Shown here: in pieces, positions 1-10,844 of the stretch
Numbering within the stretch: the stretch's first letter is position 1
How the letters are laid out: every line of letters begins with the position of its first letter
Assembly: GCF_040581485.1 (NCBI RefSeq)
Contig: NC_090131.1
Span: forward strand, 9,300,001-9,364,000
DNA length: 64,000 nucleotides
From: Linepithema humile
Taxonomy: Eukaryota; Arthropoda; Insecta; Hymenoptera; Formicidae
Direction: 5' to 3'
The notes under the pieces: generated by a model
Database searches by the model: none
Told to the model about the DNA's origin: nothing
The model's input: only the letters and a program-made list of their open reading frames with translations
Position numbers and translations under genes: made by a program

Positions 1-786
1 CTCAAGCATGGTACATCGCGTAGTAATCAGGGTACTCTCAGATATCGATTTGTTTTTAAATACAAATATAATTTTACGTACAATAATTAAGAAACCACTT
101 CTCAGAATTATCTTAATTATATGCAATTAATTAATCTGTTGTATGTATTAATAATATTAAAAATATGGAAAATATTAATGTTACAATGATGTCATATGAA
201 GTATGTTATAGGCTGTGTTCGCTTTGCTTGCTTTTGTGCTGAAAGCGTACAAGCGTCGCTTTTACTGTTTATCTTGGCGCTTTTGGGCGCTGTCAGTACA
301 ATAATAACGTCATAATTCGAAAGCGTTTACGTCATCATTTCTCGCTTAACTCGCTTTTTCAAACGAGATAAGGCAATGAAAGTGTAAGCGCTGTCAGCCA
401 AAACAAACGCAAAATGAACATTGTAAGCAAGTGAATAAAAATTGAAGAACGCTTATAAAGTTTTGAACTGAATGGTCAAAAATGGAAACATATACAATAA
501 CGAGAGGGGAAAGGGTGGGATTCCAATACAGGAAAAACTTACGATATTCAATTAAGAGGATCCCAGATAACCAAGCGTGCGATTTCCGCACAAAATACCG
601 CTATCATACTGTTATTGTACTGCCGCGAGATGGCGGCGTACGGCGTAACTGTACGGTAGCGGTACAAAAAGTATATATGATATTATAGTACAGCGTATCA
701 TCATTGTACCTATACTGCATATTGTTCGGTACATATCGCACAATAGAAACTGTACCGTACCATTACGGCGTACATCTACATAAAAC
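1..786. other. AT-rich interval with a GTAC-rich block
   Basis: No convincing gene. Positions about 590-780 are unusually dense in the tetramer GTAC and words such as TACGG. Around 563-575 a 'cccagataac' word occurs that reappears inverted at 4096-4105, next to a second GTAC-rich block (3866-4090). The two blocks may be arms or relics of one repeat family. The reading frame at 482-688 covers this block and has no recognisable motif. Confidence 0.4.
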
Positions 787-1540
787 TAGCCGACAGAATT
801 ATTAAATTTAATTATTTTTAACTTTTCTGAGTGTATTTTGTTTGTAAATTTGTTTGTGATTGATTGTGAGTTTGTTCATAATGTTTGTGACAAATTAGTT
901 TTTTTGATAGTAATTAATAATTTTATTTTAGTCATGCAATGTCAGCCGACCACTTTTTTAGTATAACAGATATTTTGTGATAACTGATAACTGTAATTAA
1001 TAGGCAATCCTTTGTGATTTACAAATATACTAATGTTACGTTTGCAAATTGATAAATATCTTAATTACTTGCAAAATAAGTTTATTTTATAATTGTATTG
1101 TGCATGCGCATCCGTCACGCGTAACGCTTCGACGCGCTTTTTCTAGATAGGAGTCCCGAGTATACTTTGCGCATGCACAAAACAATTATAAAATAAAATT
1201 ATTTTGCAAGTATTTAAAAAAATGTATTGATTCACAAACGTGAAAATTGATGTATTTGTAAAACACAAACAGTTTCCTATCAATTATAATTTATCTGTTA
1301 TCACAAAATCTGTTTATTACTAAAAAGTGTCGACTGACATCATAATTAAGATAAAATTGGTAATTACAAAAAAACTAATTTGTCACAAACGTTAAAAACA
1401 GACTCACAATCAATCACAAACGATTTACAAATAAAATACACTCACACAAGTTAACACTAGCCTATTGGCGTGTGACACTTGGCTAGTGTTACTTGTCAGA
1501 AAAGTTAAAGGTAATTAAATTTAATAATTTCTGTCGGCTA
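787..1540. mobile_element. Foldback / long-TIR MITE
   Basis: The outer ends are 'tagccgacag' (787) and its reverse complement (ending 1540). Matching arms of roughly 320 bp run inward to a short GC-richer centre around 1105-1170. The right arm carries about 52 extra bases (1446-1497) that are themselves a hairpin and are absent from the left arm. There is no coding capacity, so this is probably a non-autonomous DNA element. The superfamily is not assignable from the ends I see. Confidence 0.7.
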
Positions 1541-2269
1541 CTTTCATATAAATTACGGCGTACTGAATATGGACTGAAACCTAAAATGAATCCATAATGT
1601 TTAAATACACACATAATTAATTAATTGAATAATAACTTTTTATTAAAATTATGATTCTAATTTAATATTAATTTAGCAATGATAATATTTATTTATAAAA
1701 TAATATAATGGGAGTCTGAGTTGCTATTTACATCAAAGTTCTATCTTCATTTTTTGGCGCGTGCAACCGACGCAAGCGCGGCTGGACGAGATCCGATATC
1801 CCACATTGCCAATTGGCCAGTTCGACACTAGGATCTTCCGATTGGTCAACTGTGCTGGTTACCTTAAGTCGTAGTATCGCGTGATGTGTGCATCAGGCTT
1901 AATAAGACCCTCCCAGCGCGGCGATTTTGTTTTTTCATTCTTCTCTGTGATAACATTAATCTGTACGGACGTGTTTTTCTTACTTCCGTAATTTTTCAAG
2001 TTATTACGAGGAATATTTCAAAGATTCAAAGAATCATTTTCATTCATCCAGTATCTGAGGTAAGTAATTTTTCATATAACAATTAATTTGATAATCTTTC
2101 TTTGGGTTTAATGATTGATTGAAAATCATTTGATACCGCGACTTTTCGTTATCAATTTTCTCTCAATTTTATTTATCGTATATGTGTTATTTCATCTCAA
2201 TATATTTGTCGCAATTATTTTTGGCATTAAACAATAACATTGAGTGATTTGTTAAACTAAAAATGTGAG
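1541..2269. other. Intergenic; possible promoter plus first exon
   Basis: Positions 1750-1910 are GC-richer than the surroundings. A strong consensus splice donor (gag|gtaagt) sits at about 2057-2062, after a short open stretch. This could be the first exon of a transposon-derived or lost gene, but no matching acceptor or coding exon is visible downstream. I see no other support for a gene. Confidence 0.2.
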
Positions 2270-2569
2270 TTGCAACTTTTGGCTCGATTTTCGTAACTTA
2301 GCAACGAGTCGCCGGCGCGCGTAACTAAGAGCATAAAGATCGTCGTAATCGTTCCCGACAAAGTTGTAAACGTAAGTCGGAGATGAAGCTTTATCTAAAG
2401 CTTTTGATTCGTCGTTGCAATCATATCAAATTATAGTATTAACTTATATGTGATTTATTTATTTATTGCATTTGTGATATAGACGTCCCGAGGCTGAATA
2501 TCGCGCGCCTTAGTTACGCGTGTGCGGCGACTCGTTGCTAAGTTACGAAAATCGAGCCGAAAGTTGCAA
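2270..2569. mobile_element. 300-bp MITE with ~62-bp terminal inverted repeats
   Basis: The left end begins 'ttgcaacttttggctcgat' and the right end is its near-perfect complement. The arms extend through a GC-rich stretch containing 'gcaacgagtcgcc' (left) and 'ggcgactcgttgc' (right). The interior of about 175 bp is non-coding. No clear target duplication was seen. Confidence 0.75.
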
Positions 2570-2726
2570 TTAATTTCCATCTCTGTGTTAAACAATTAAA
2601 CACATTATAAGATGTGTACCAGGTTATATCTTTGAAATTCTCTACTAATCTCAAATTTTAAAATACTTTTAGCCAATCGTAAAATTATTTAATTTGGAAA
2701 AATATTTATCTCTTTTGTTTTAAAAT

Positions 2727-2935
2727 TGAGGATTCGGATCAAAGAACTCGCCCAGCGCTCGAAATCATGTAAAAGTATTGTCCAAACGTCTCAGAGCATG
2801 AAAATTTTGAAAGTCGCAAAATTAATTTTTTTTTAAATATAGGCTTGTAGAGAATGACGAGACGGAACTTTTTTCTATTTTCAGTTTTTTTGTTCGATGC
2901 TTATTTTTAATAATAAAAATTCTTCAGTTTTTCAT
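2727..2935. mobile_element. Terminal fragment of foldback family FB1
   Basis: Starting at 'gaggattcggatcaaag', about 210 bp match the ends of the complete FB1 element at 24536-26023 and the half copy at 58247-58896. The match stops abruptly in an AT-rich stretch, so this is a truncated end only. Confidence 0.75.
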
Positions 2936-3207
2936 TTTTAAATTTAAATTTAAAATTACAATTAACAAATTAATTAAATGTATATAAATTAATTATATAC
3001 ATTATTATATAAATATGTATATACATATATACATAATTATATAAATTAAGAAAATAAAAGAGATAAGTACGAAATAATAACAAAAAATAAAAATAGAGGA
3101 TATTCGTGCCTAAATCGCTGGTTATTATTCGCTAATTTTTACAATCTTCTCGTTTGATACATGAGTGTTAACAATCTTTGTAGAGAAAATAAAAATTAAA
3201 ACAATAT

Positions 3208-3245
3208 TTAGACGTTTCGATCAGTAATTTGATCATCTTCAGTAA
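3208..3245 (-). ncRNA. Hammerhead-ribozyme-like motif (foldback, left arm)
   Basis: Read on the minus strand: TTA, CTGAAGA, stem II TGATCA/TGATC around a 6-nt loop, GAAAC, GTC, TAA. This fits CUGANGA and GAAA core elements and a UH cleavage step after GTC. Stem I is short (TTA/TAA). Stem III is only AC/GU without a loop, so activity would need a dimer, as described for Penelope-like hammerheads. The core matches all invariant bases I can check. Confidence 0.55.
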
Positions 3246-3457
3246 CGCAGGAAATTCGCAAAATAAAACCGTTTAATTGTCATACTATAAGATTGCTATT
3301 AAAAAGTATGTTAAAGGTCTATATTGTGGAATGAAATTGAGTTGTCGAGACAAAAAAAAAACCAACATTTATTCCACAATGTGGACCTATTACATACTTT
3401 TTAATAGCAGTCTCATGGTATGACAATTAAATGGTTTTCTTTTGCGAAATTTCTGCG

Positions 3458-3495
3458 TTACTGAAGATGATCAAATTACTGATCAAAACGTCTAA
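3458..3495 (+). ncRNA. Hammerhead-ribozyme-like motif (foldback, right arm, mutated)
   Basis: This is the inverted partner of the 3208-3245 motif with the same stems. The base expected to be the conserved G before AAA is A (AAAAC instead of GAAAC). That change hits an invariant core residue (G12), so this copy is predicted to be inactive. Confidence 0.5.
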
Positions 3496-3620
3496 ATATT
3501 GTTTTAATTTTTGTTTTCTATACAAAGATTGTTAACTCATGTATCAAACGAGAAGATTGTAAAAATTAGCGAATAATAACTAGCGGTTTAAGCACAAACA
3601 CCCTCTATTTTTATTTTTTG

Positions 3621-4162
3621 TTATATAAATTAATTATATTATAATATATTATATTAATTATATTATATTGATTATATACATTATATTATATATTATAAAT
3701 ATTATTATTATACATATTAAAATTATGTATACATATGATGTGTAAATGAATAAATGCTTTTTAATTACAATTGAAATAACTAATACTGTTTTTTAATGAA
3801 TAACCTTTATATATCTTTATAATAATAAAAAGAAAAGGAGCGAGAAGGGGACGAAGAGGAAGGATAGCCGGTACGAAAATGCATTCTTATGCTGGTACTT
3901 TACTGGTATTGTGAGAGTACAACGTACAATCATAACCTTATATCAAACGCACAGTGGCGCTACGGTAGCGTTACCGCGTACCAATACGGTGTACTGGTAA
4001 TGTACGCCTATGGTACGCACGTACGTGGTAGGTACGGTACTGATACGCAGAGTACGACGTACGTTTACCATACCAGTACCGTGGAAGTATTTTGTTATCT
4101 GGGATGCTGAAGTGACGGGCGAACTCTGACGCGAAAGCGCCATCATTTCGATGGTACTAAAA
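3621..4162. other. AT-rich then GTAC-rich interval
   Basis: 3630-3800 is simple AT-rich sequence. 3866-4090 is a GTAC-dense block related, apparently in inverted orientation, to 590-780. Frames over this block (3889-4110 and its opposite strand) are not supported as genes. Confidence 0.4.
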
Positions 4163-4838
4163 ATGAAATGACATTATCGGCGCAGCCTACGGACCTATGC
4201 CGCGTAGGTCCGTGTGTACGCGTTTGTTTGTAGTGGTGACTCACTACACTGACGTGTGGTCTGTGTATGTGTGTTATCGGAAGTTTGTAAACAAACGATG
4301 CTTGCGCTTGTTTCCTCGACTGACATTTCGTCGCAAGGCTGCAATATAATGTCCGAGAAAACATAGGCGTATACAAGGTGTCAAATAAATACAAACTAAA
4401 TATGACAAAATAATAAATGAAAAATATACATATAATACTATATATATCATTGAAGAAAAATGTCATATACTTTTCTTACTTTTATCCTTATGTAGTAAAT
4501 ACTAAATAACTAATTAATCAATTAATTAATATATACATATACACATATATTCAATAAATAGTTATCTTTATTTTGTATTTTATATGATAATGACTGAAAT
4601 AATGAAAGTATATATCATTTTAGTTATATAAAATACAAAATAAAGATAACTATATTCAATATGTATATGTATGTATTCAATAATTAATTAACTTATTTAT
4701 TTATTTTGTATTTATTACATAAGAATAAAAATAGGAAAAGCATATAACATATTTTTCCAATTATTGGGTTGTTCAAAAAGTCATTGCGTTTTTTTCATTT
4801 GATTTTCAGGTGTGTTTATTTAATATACGTAATGAACA

Positions 4839-6311
4839 TTAATCAATAATATATTGGCCGTTTTGTTCGATGACCTTTTGCCATCTCTCGGGCAACTTCA
4901 TAATACCGCGTTCATAAAACTTCCTATCTTTCTCTGCGAGAAACTTGTCAAGGTGCTGTTTGATGAGGTCTTCAGAAGCAAACGTTTTACCATTCAAAGA
5001 GTTTTGCAAAGAGCGAAATAAATGGAAGTCTGATGGCGCAAGGTCTATATGGTGGATGTGGCAACACATCCCAACCAAGCTGAAACAATTTTTGCCGAGT
5101 GACCAAACTTGTGTGTGGTCTCGCATTGTCGTGGTGAAACACCACACCCTTACGATTGATCAGCTCGGGACGTTTCTGTGCGATGGCATCACTTAATTTC
5201 TGTAGCTGCTCACAGGAGACATCGGAATTAATCGTTTTATTCTTTGGAAGCAGCTCATAGAAGACTGGTCCCTTCCAATCCCACCAGATTGACAGCATCA
5301 CCTTCTTTTGGTGGATGTCCGCCTTTGCTTGCCTTTCCGGTGCTTCATCTCGCCTACTCCAACTCCTTTTTCGGTTCACATTGTTGTAGACAATCCATTT
5401 TTCGTCGCCCGTGATCATACGCTTCAAGAACGGATCGTTTTCTTCGCGTTTGGTGAGTTGATCGCAGACGTTCATACGCTTCGTCAGATGAATTTCTTTC
5501 AACTCATGCGGTACCCAAACATCGAGTTTCTTCATGAAACCAAGCGATTTCAAATGACCATGAACACTTCCAATGGACACTTTTAGAGCGGTAGCAAGCT
5601 CCCGAACCGTTGAATGCCTATTTGCTTGCACCAATGCCTTGATTTTATCGTCGTCAATCTCAGAAGGCCTACCGGAGCGATGAGCGTCTTTAAGGGTGCC
5701 GTCACATACAGCCCGTAATCCGTAATCCGCACCGGAAGTTCGCAAAAGTTACTAGGTATTTCGTCCGTAACGTTACGTGTGTTTTTATCTCCTTGTGTCC
5801 CATGGAGCCGTAATTCCATGAAATTTTCGTAAAAGTTACTACAAGTTACTAGTTATTACTAGTAATGCTTTTTCTAATTTTATTTATTTAACTAAATTTG
5901 ACGATTTAATTAAAACTTTTGTTAAAATTATAATATATTCTGTAGTTTTCTTATGAATAAAATACAAATAAATAATTATAATCTGTTAAATAAAAAATAG
6001 TACTACCGTGACGTCTGTATTTACGGCTCCATGGGACACAAGGAGAAAAAACACACGTAACGTTACGGACGCAATCCCTAGTAACTTTTGCGGACTTCCG
6101 GTGCGGATTACGGATTACGGGTTCTATGTGACGCCGGCCTAACTGAAAAATCACCACCACGGAATCGGGCGAACCAGTTCTGGCACTGACGTTTTTCGAT
6201 GACATTTCTGCCGTAAACTTGACGCAACTCTTCCCATGCTTCAGTTGCTTTCTTCCCTTTTTTAAAGTAATAAAGCAAAATATGGCGAATATGCTCTTCA
6301 AAATTCTCCAT
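4839..6311 (-). pseudogene. mariner transposase, interrupted and frameshifted
   Basis: The enzyme cuts and pastes the element at TA sites. The N-terminal piece starts at 6311 with a helix-turn-helix region (MENFEEHIRHILLYYF; CQNWFARFR). After the MITE, the reading frame resumes at DAHRSGRPSE. The catalytic triad is visible as TGDEKW, HHDNARPH and DLAPSDFH, the last in a different frame. The breaks are the MITE insertion after GGDFSV and a frameshift near 5050, between PPYR and DLAPSDF. Excision of the MITE with one TAA copy would restore the frame at that site, showing the MITE came after the mariner. C-terminal end IEQNGQYIID, stop at 4839. It cannot make active protein as it stands. Confidence 0.92.
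5694..6139. mobile_element. 446-bp MITE nested in mariner, TAA target duplication
   Basis: The ends read 'gggtgccgtcacata' and '...tatgtgacgccggcc', with TAA flanking both (5691-5693, 6140-6142). The long inverted repeats include 'ccgtaatccgtaatccgca' and 'cgtaacgttacgtgtg'. A three-base TAA/TTA duplication fits PIF/Harbinger-type non-autonomous elements. Two more copies lie at 34267-34711 and 34715-35074. Confidence 0.88.
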
Positions 6312-6672
6312 GTTTAAACCACAATTACAAACACAAAACTCGACCGAATTGCGTCAACTTTTTTTTGGTTTTTAGGTTAAGTGTCAACAACAAAATGCGT
6401 ATAACCATGTGACATTCATGTCACGCTCAGATACAAATAAACGTGAACAGCGCTATCTATTGGAAAAAAACGCAATGACTTTTTGAACAACCCAATAGAT
6501 ATATAGTATTATACATACATTTTTCAAATAAAATATTTTATCATATCTAACTTATATCTATTAGACACCTTGTATAAGTCTATTTTGTCTCGTATGTACA
6601 TTATTCAGCCATACGATAGAATTTCAATTGCGAGAAAAAAGGTTAAATGACCTTATAAATTATCTGATAAAA

Positions 6673-8340
6673 CAAAAATTATAAAGCTTAGTACATAATT
6701 AGAGAAGCGTTGGTAATATTTTGACTAAGGAAACGCATCCTGTTAAAGTAAAAAAACAACCAAATTAGGGGTATTCTCACGGCTCAAACAAATTATTGAA
6801 AAATTCTGTGTATAAATACCTCTGATAAAACGTGTAGTACAATATTTGTGTTTAGTAAAATCATATACGTGTGAAGCCACGGACCGTCTAATTTGCAAAA
6901 TTAGAAAAACAAAACAAATTGAAAGAAATTATAAAAATTAGTTAAAACAAATAAAAGACATGAAAAATTAATTTTGAATATCTATACCTTGAACAGTTCG
7001 TCAACGACTATGTAAAAGAAATGTGACATGTGTCCACGGCTGTGAGTGGGACTCGACTGGTAAGGATGTAGGATGGAAAGGAAAGAGGGGATAGGTTATA
7101 GACGAAAATTACAGGGTGGGGAATTTTTTGAGTATTGGAAGATATGTATCCGGTAATGATTCTGTGTCCTCCTGTTTGTTCAGTCCTGTATTCTGTCTTT
7201 TTATATGTAACATTTCGGAAGTTAATCTTTTACTGTAACAAGGTTTTCTGTCTAATATATCAATTTCGTCCCATTTAAAGTCATGATTAAAATCCATTCT
7301 GTGGCACGAAATTACTGAGGGAGAGCCTGTTTTTTTATTGATATCCGTTCTGTGTTCTTTTATTCTAGTCCGTAATTGTCTTTTTGTCTGTCCTACGTAC
7401 GTAGCGTCACAGTCTCGACAAGAAATCTTATAGACAATTTCACACTGGTTCATCCTATCTAGAGAGTCTTTTCCGGTTTTTATAAATTTGTTCAATTTAT
7501 TGTCGCACGAAAAGGCCAACATACAATCGTTATTTTTTGAGATTTGAACAAATTGTTCCGATAAATTTTTTACATATGGCACCGTAAAAATCTTTTTTTT
7601 GTTATTATTATTTGTATTTGCGTTGTTATTGTCATTTTTGTTAAAAATCTTGTGTATATGAAATTTTATTCTATTTTTAATAGTTAAAAAAACAAAATCT
7701 AAAGGATAACTATTGTTTAATAAAATAGTTATTATGTCTTCTAAATTTTTTTGTTGAAATTGTGGATGGGATAACATTAGTACTCTATCAACCATGCCAA
7801 TAATAACGTCTTTTTTATGTGTTAAAGGGTGGTGTGAATGGAAATTTAAATATTTTCCCGAGTATGTAGATTTGTGAAAAATGTCAAAAATAATGTTCGA
7901 GTTGTCATTAATAATTAAAACGTTGAGAAAATTAATCTGATTTTTATTACTAATTTTCAGTGTGAATTGTAATCTTGGATGTATAGAATTGAAGATGGAA
8001 AAAGTTTCATTTATAAGGTCGTTAGGGACTGCAATAAGGATGTCGTCAACATATCTGTAATAAAAAGACGGAGTGCATGGTAAACGTTCTATGGCTAAAC
8101 ATTCTAAGTCTTGTAGAATAATATCCGCTATGATGGGGGAGAATGGAGAGCCCATTGGTGTACCAAAAACTTGTTTGTACATTTTATTATTGAACTTAAA
8201 AAACGTGGAATTTAGAATGAGAGAGATACCCATAACCAGTTCATTAAGTGGTATGGAAGTATGACCTTTTATCTGACCCCACCGTTTTTTTATGCTATCG
8301 GCCGTATTTTCAATCAGTACATTGGTGAACAAAGAAACAA
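6673..8340 (-). mobile_element. Penelope-like element copy A (5'- and 3'-truncated)
   Basis: Minus-strand copy with the reverse transcriptase/GIY-YIG coding region at 7109-8332. About 430 bp of 3' untranslated sequence follow and are shared with copies B and C. It stops at about 6673, just before the position where B and C carry the hammerhead-like motif, so A lacks that motif. The 5' end breaks off at about 8340, inside the RT domain. Confidence 0.9.
7109..8332 (-). CDS. Penelope-like RT with GIY-YIG endonuclease, N-truncated
   Basis: A 407-residue open frame. The RT palm motif YRYVDDILIA is at about residues 92-101 (catalytic DD at 96-97). Before it, GTPMGSPFSPIIADI matches the RT region preceding the active site. 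An Asn-rich linker (about 234-245) leads to a GIY-YIG nuclease: IVYKISC at 299-305, TYVGQTKRQLRTRIKEH at 311-327. The nuclease domain is the hallmark of canonical Penelope elements and nicks target DNA for primed reverse transcription. The first methionine is not the native start, because the fingers domain seen in copy C (49000-49552) is missing. No stop lies inside what remains. Confidence 0.93.
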   Translation of the reverse strand: MFTNVLIENTADSIKKRWGQIKGHTSIPLNELVMGISLILNSTFFKFNNKMYKQVFGTPMGSPFSPIIADIILQDLECLAIERLPCTPSFYYRYVDDILIAVPNDLINETFSIFNSIHPRLQFTLKISNKNQINFLNVLIINDNSNIIFDIFHKSTYSGKYLNFHSHHPLTHKKDVIIGMVDRVLMLSHPQFQQKNLEDIITILLNNSYPLDFVFLTIKNRIKFHIHKIFNKNDNNNANTNNNNKKKIFTVPYVKNLSEQFVQISKNNDCMLAFSCDNKLNKFIKTGKDSLDRMNQCEIVYKISCRDCDATYVGQTKRQLRTRIKEHRTDINKKTGSPSVISCHRMDFNHDFKWDEIDILDRKPCYSKRLTSEMLHIKRQNTGLNKQEDTESLPDTYLPILKKFPTL

Positions 8341-9425
8341 CTTATATATTTCGTGAAGTACATATATCGATAATAATTATATTGAAGTTTCAACTTGATA
8401 AATTTTGCCACGAAAGTTTTGCCAAGTGTGCTATTAAAACTTAACACGTTATATAATTATCAGAAGAATATTTAATGAGGATGAACGTTTAATGAATTGT
8501 TACAGATGAGAATACCTATAATGATTTGAAAGTTATTTTTAGCAAAAGTCTTTAATTTCTCTCTTTTTTTAAGAACGTTGTAATAAAATCCATAGTGTGT
8601 ACAGGGCGTTTGACTTTTAAAGTTTAAGAGCTACTGAGTTATTTATTGAGAAATGTTTTTATAATGAGAAGAACCACTTCATTGAAATGAGGAAATAATC
8701 AATGTAGTTTAATTTTATGTGTTGTAAACTATAAATGAATAATTGTACAATGGATTGCAGATTGCAGAATGGGATAAAAATATTTCAATGGAAATAAATT
8801 AGTATTATTTACAGGTGAAGCCTGCCAATGTACAACACATAATTGTTAAAATATCATTTATTCTTATCCTAAATGCCTTTAACATATCGTTTTGAGTTTT
8901 GTGTTTAGCGGTCTCAGTCATATATTTTAATGTAAGAGAGAGCTAATAAACATTATCCAGTCATACACCATGTATAACATTTCATTAGCAGTAGCTTGAA
9001 GAGTGTGAGTCAGCTCTGGTGAATCGTTAAATATCAATTACAGTCTTTGAACTTATCCATTTACTTTGAACTTAAGAAAATAAAAGATGCCGCAGAGAAC
9101 CGTATATTCTACCATACCGTACAAAAGAATAGTTATGACTTAATTTGCGTGAGAACATTCAATAGCAGCAAAAAAATTATATATATATGTATATAGAAAA
9201 AAAATATATAAAAAAAATTTATTAACGCATTTTACATATAATTTAAATTGTCAAAAGAAAATAATAGTATAAAAAATATTGTATAAATATACCCTTTTCT
9301 AACTCAAATTAAGAATAATTGCACAATTAATTGTAAGTAAATAGCTATTTATGATTACACTGAAGGCCAAACATTGAGAGTTATGATAAAAAATTGTTGC
9401 CAACTGAAAACACTTAACATAATAA
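8341..9425. other. AT-rich interval between PLE copies
   Basis: About 1.1 kb with no gene, tRNA or obvious repeat. It contains only AT-rich low-complexity runs such as 9180-9230. It separates two oppositely oriented PLE copies and may be older insertion-site DNA. Confidence 0.5.
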
Positions 9426-9569
9426 CTTATAAAAATATGTGTGCTTATCGATATAGCCTCTTCCCTTCCATCTTAAAAGTAGAGTCCGCACGTTTTCGGT
9501 TAATTTTCTGGTTGGGTCCCTCTCAACTATGTGATAAGTTTCTGTGTCTGAGAGAATGTATTCCATTTT

Positions 9570-10844
9570 TACATATCAATCCTGATACTTGCATTGCTTC
9601 ACTAGATGTTGTTTCTTTGTTCACCAATGTACCGATTGAAAATACGGCCAATAGCATAAAAAAACGGTGGGGTCAGATAAAGGGTCATACTTCCATACCA
9701 CTTAATGAACTGATTATGGGTATCTCTCTCATTCTAAATTCCACGTTTTTTAAGTTCAATAATAAAATGTACAAACAAGTTTTTGGTACACCAATGAACT
9801 CTCCATTATCCCCCATCATAGCGGATATTATTCTGCAAGACTTAGAATGTTTAGCCATAGAACGTTTACCATGCACTCAGTCTTTTTATTACAGATATGT
9901 TGACAACATCCTTATTGCAGTCCCTAAATCTAGATCTTATAAATGAAACTTTTTCCATCTTCAATTCTATACATCCAAGATTACAATTCACACTGGAAAT
10001 TAGCAATAAAAATCAGATTAATTTTCTCAACGTTTTAATTATTAATGATAACTCGAACATTATTTTTGACATTTTTCACAAATCTACATATTCGGAAAAA
10101 TATTTAAATTTCCATTCACACCACCCTTTAACACATAAAAAAGGCGTTATTATTGGCATGGTTGATAGAATACTAATGTTATCCCATCCACAATTTCAAC
10201 AAAAAAATTTAGAAGACATAATAACTATTTTATTAAACAATAGTTATCCTTTAGATTTTATTTTCTTAACTATTAAAAATAGAATAAAATTTTATATACA
10301 CAAGATTTTTAACAAAAATGACAATAACAACGCAAATACGAATAATAATAACAAAAAAAAGATTTTTACGGTGCCATATGTAAAAAATTTATCGGAACAA
10401 TTTGTTCAAATCTCAAAAAATAACGGTTGTATGTTGGCCTTTTCGTGCGACAATAAATTGAACAAATTTATAAAAACCGGAAAAGACTCTCTAGATAGGA
10501 TGAACCAGTGTGAAATTGTCTATAAGATTTCTTGTCGAGACTGTGACGCTACGTACGTAGGACAGACAAAAAGACAATTACGGACTAGAATAAAAGAACA
10601 CAGAACGGATATCAATAAAAAAACAGGCTCTCCCTCAGTAATTTCGTGCCACAGAATGGATTTTAATCATGACTTTAAATGGGACGAAATTGATATATTA
10701 GACAGAAAACCTTGTTACAGTAAAAGATTAACTTCCGAAATGTTACATATAAAAAGACAGAATACAGGACTGAACAAACAGGAGGACACAGAATCATTAC
10801 CGGATACATATCTTCCAATACTCAAAAAATTCCCCACCCTGTAA
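9570..10844 (+). pseudogene. Penelope-like RT/GIY-YIG, frameshifted
   Basis: Two overlapping frames. The first carries the RT (INPDTCIASLDVVSLFTNVP, then GTPMNSPLSPIIADI and YRYVDNILIAVP) and stops at 9946. The second (from about 9920) carries the remainder through a GIY-YIG domain with the same IVYKISC and TYVGQTKRQL motifs as copy A. The active-site VDD has become VDN, so the catalytic second Asp is lost, and a frameshift occurs near 9920-9930 beside the PND/LNLD region. Both changes predict a dead enzyme, although the nuclease half is intact. Confidence 0.9.

Larger units (their letters stand above)
3081..3620. mobile_element. 540-bp foldback carrying two hammerhead-like cores
   Basis: Left and right arms of about 250 bp each are inverted copies meeting near 3350. 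The outer ends read 'caaaaaataaaaatagagg' and its complement. Each arm contains a CTGAAGA...GAAAC-GTC arrangement resembling the catalytic core of a hammerhead ribozyme (separate entries). The same arrangement occurs at the 3' ends of the Penelope-like elements in this window, so this foldback may derive from a PLE terminal repeat. It encodes no protein. Confidence 0.7.
4764..6495 (-). mobile_element. mariner transposon (Tc1/mariner), interrupted by a MITE
   Basis: The terminal inverted repeats begin 'ttgggttgttcaaaaagtc' at 4764 and end with the complement at 6495, flanked on both sides by the TA target duplication (4762-4763, 6496-6497). Without the 446-bp insertion and its 3-bp duplication, the element is about 1,283 bp, the usual mariner length. 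It encodes a broken transposase on the minus strand. Confidence 0.93.
4163..6640. mobile_element. Repeat R1, a foldback element split by a mariner
   Basis: The left arm (4163-about 4500) begins 'cattatcggcgcagcct' and has a direct second copy at 46503-46870. A decayed inverted copy of its inner part follows the mariner at about 6497-6640, where 'gacaccttgtata' mirrors 'tatacaaggtgtc'. A smaller palindrome lies at 4556-4655. So a foldback element was interrupted by the mariner at a TA. No protein was recognised in the repeat itself. Confidence 0.55.

Noticed and set aside
4143..4466. 107-codon minus-strand frame, similar to frames at 46565-46808
   Set aside because: Shared because both lie in repeat R1; the frame is not conserved between the copies, so selection on protein is unlikely.
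6640..6700. Hammerhead-like motif at the 3' end of PLE copy A
   Set aside because: Copy A stops at about 6673 before the motif; no CTGAAGA/GAAAC arrangement is present there.
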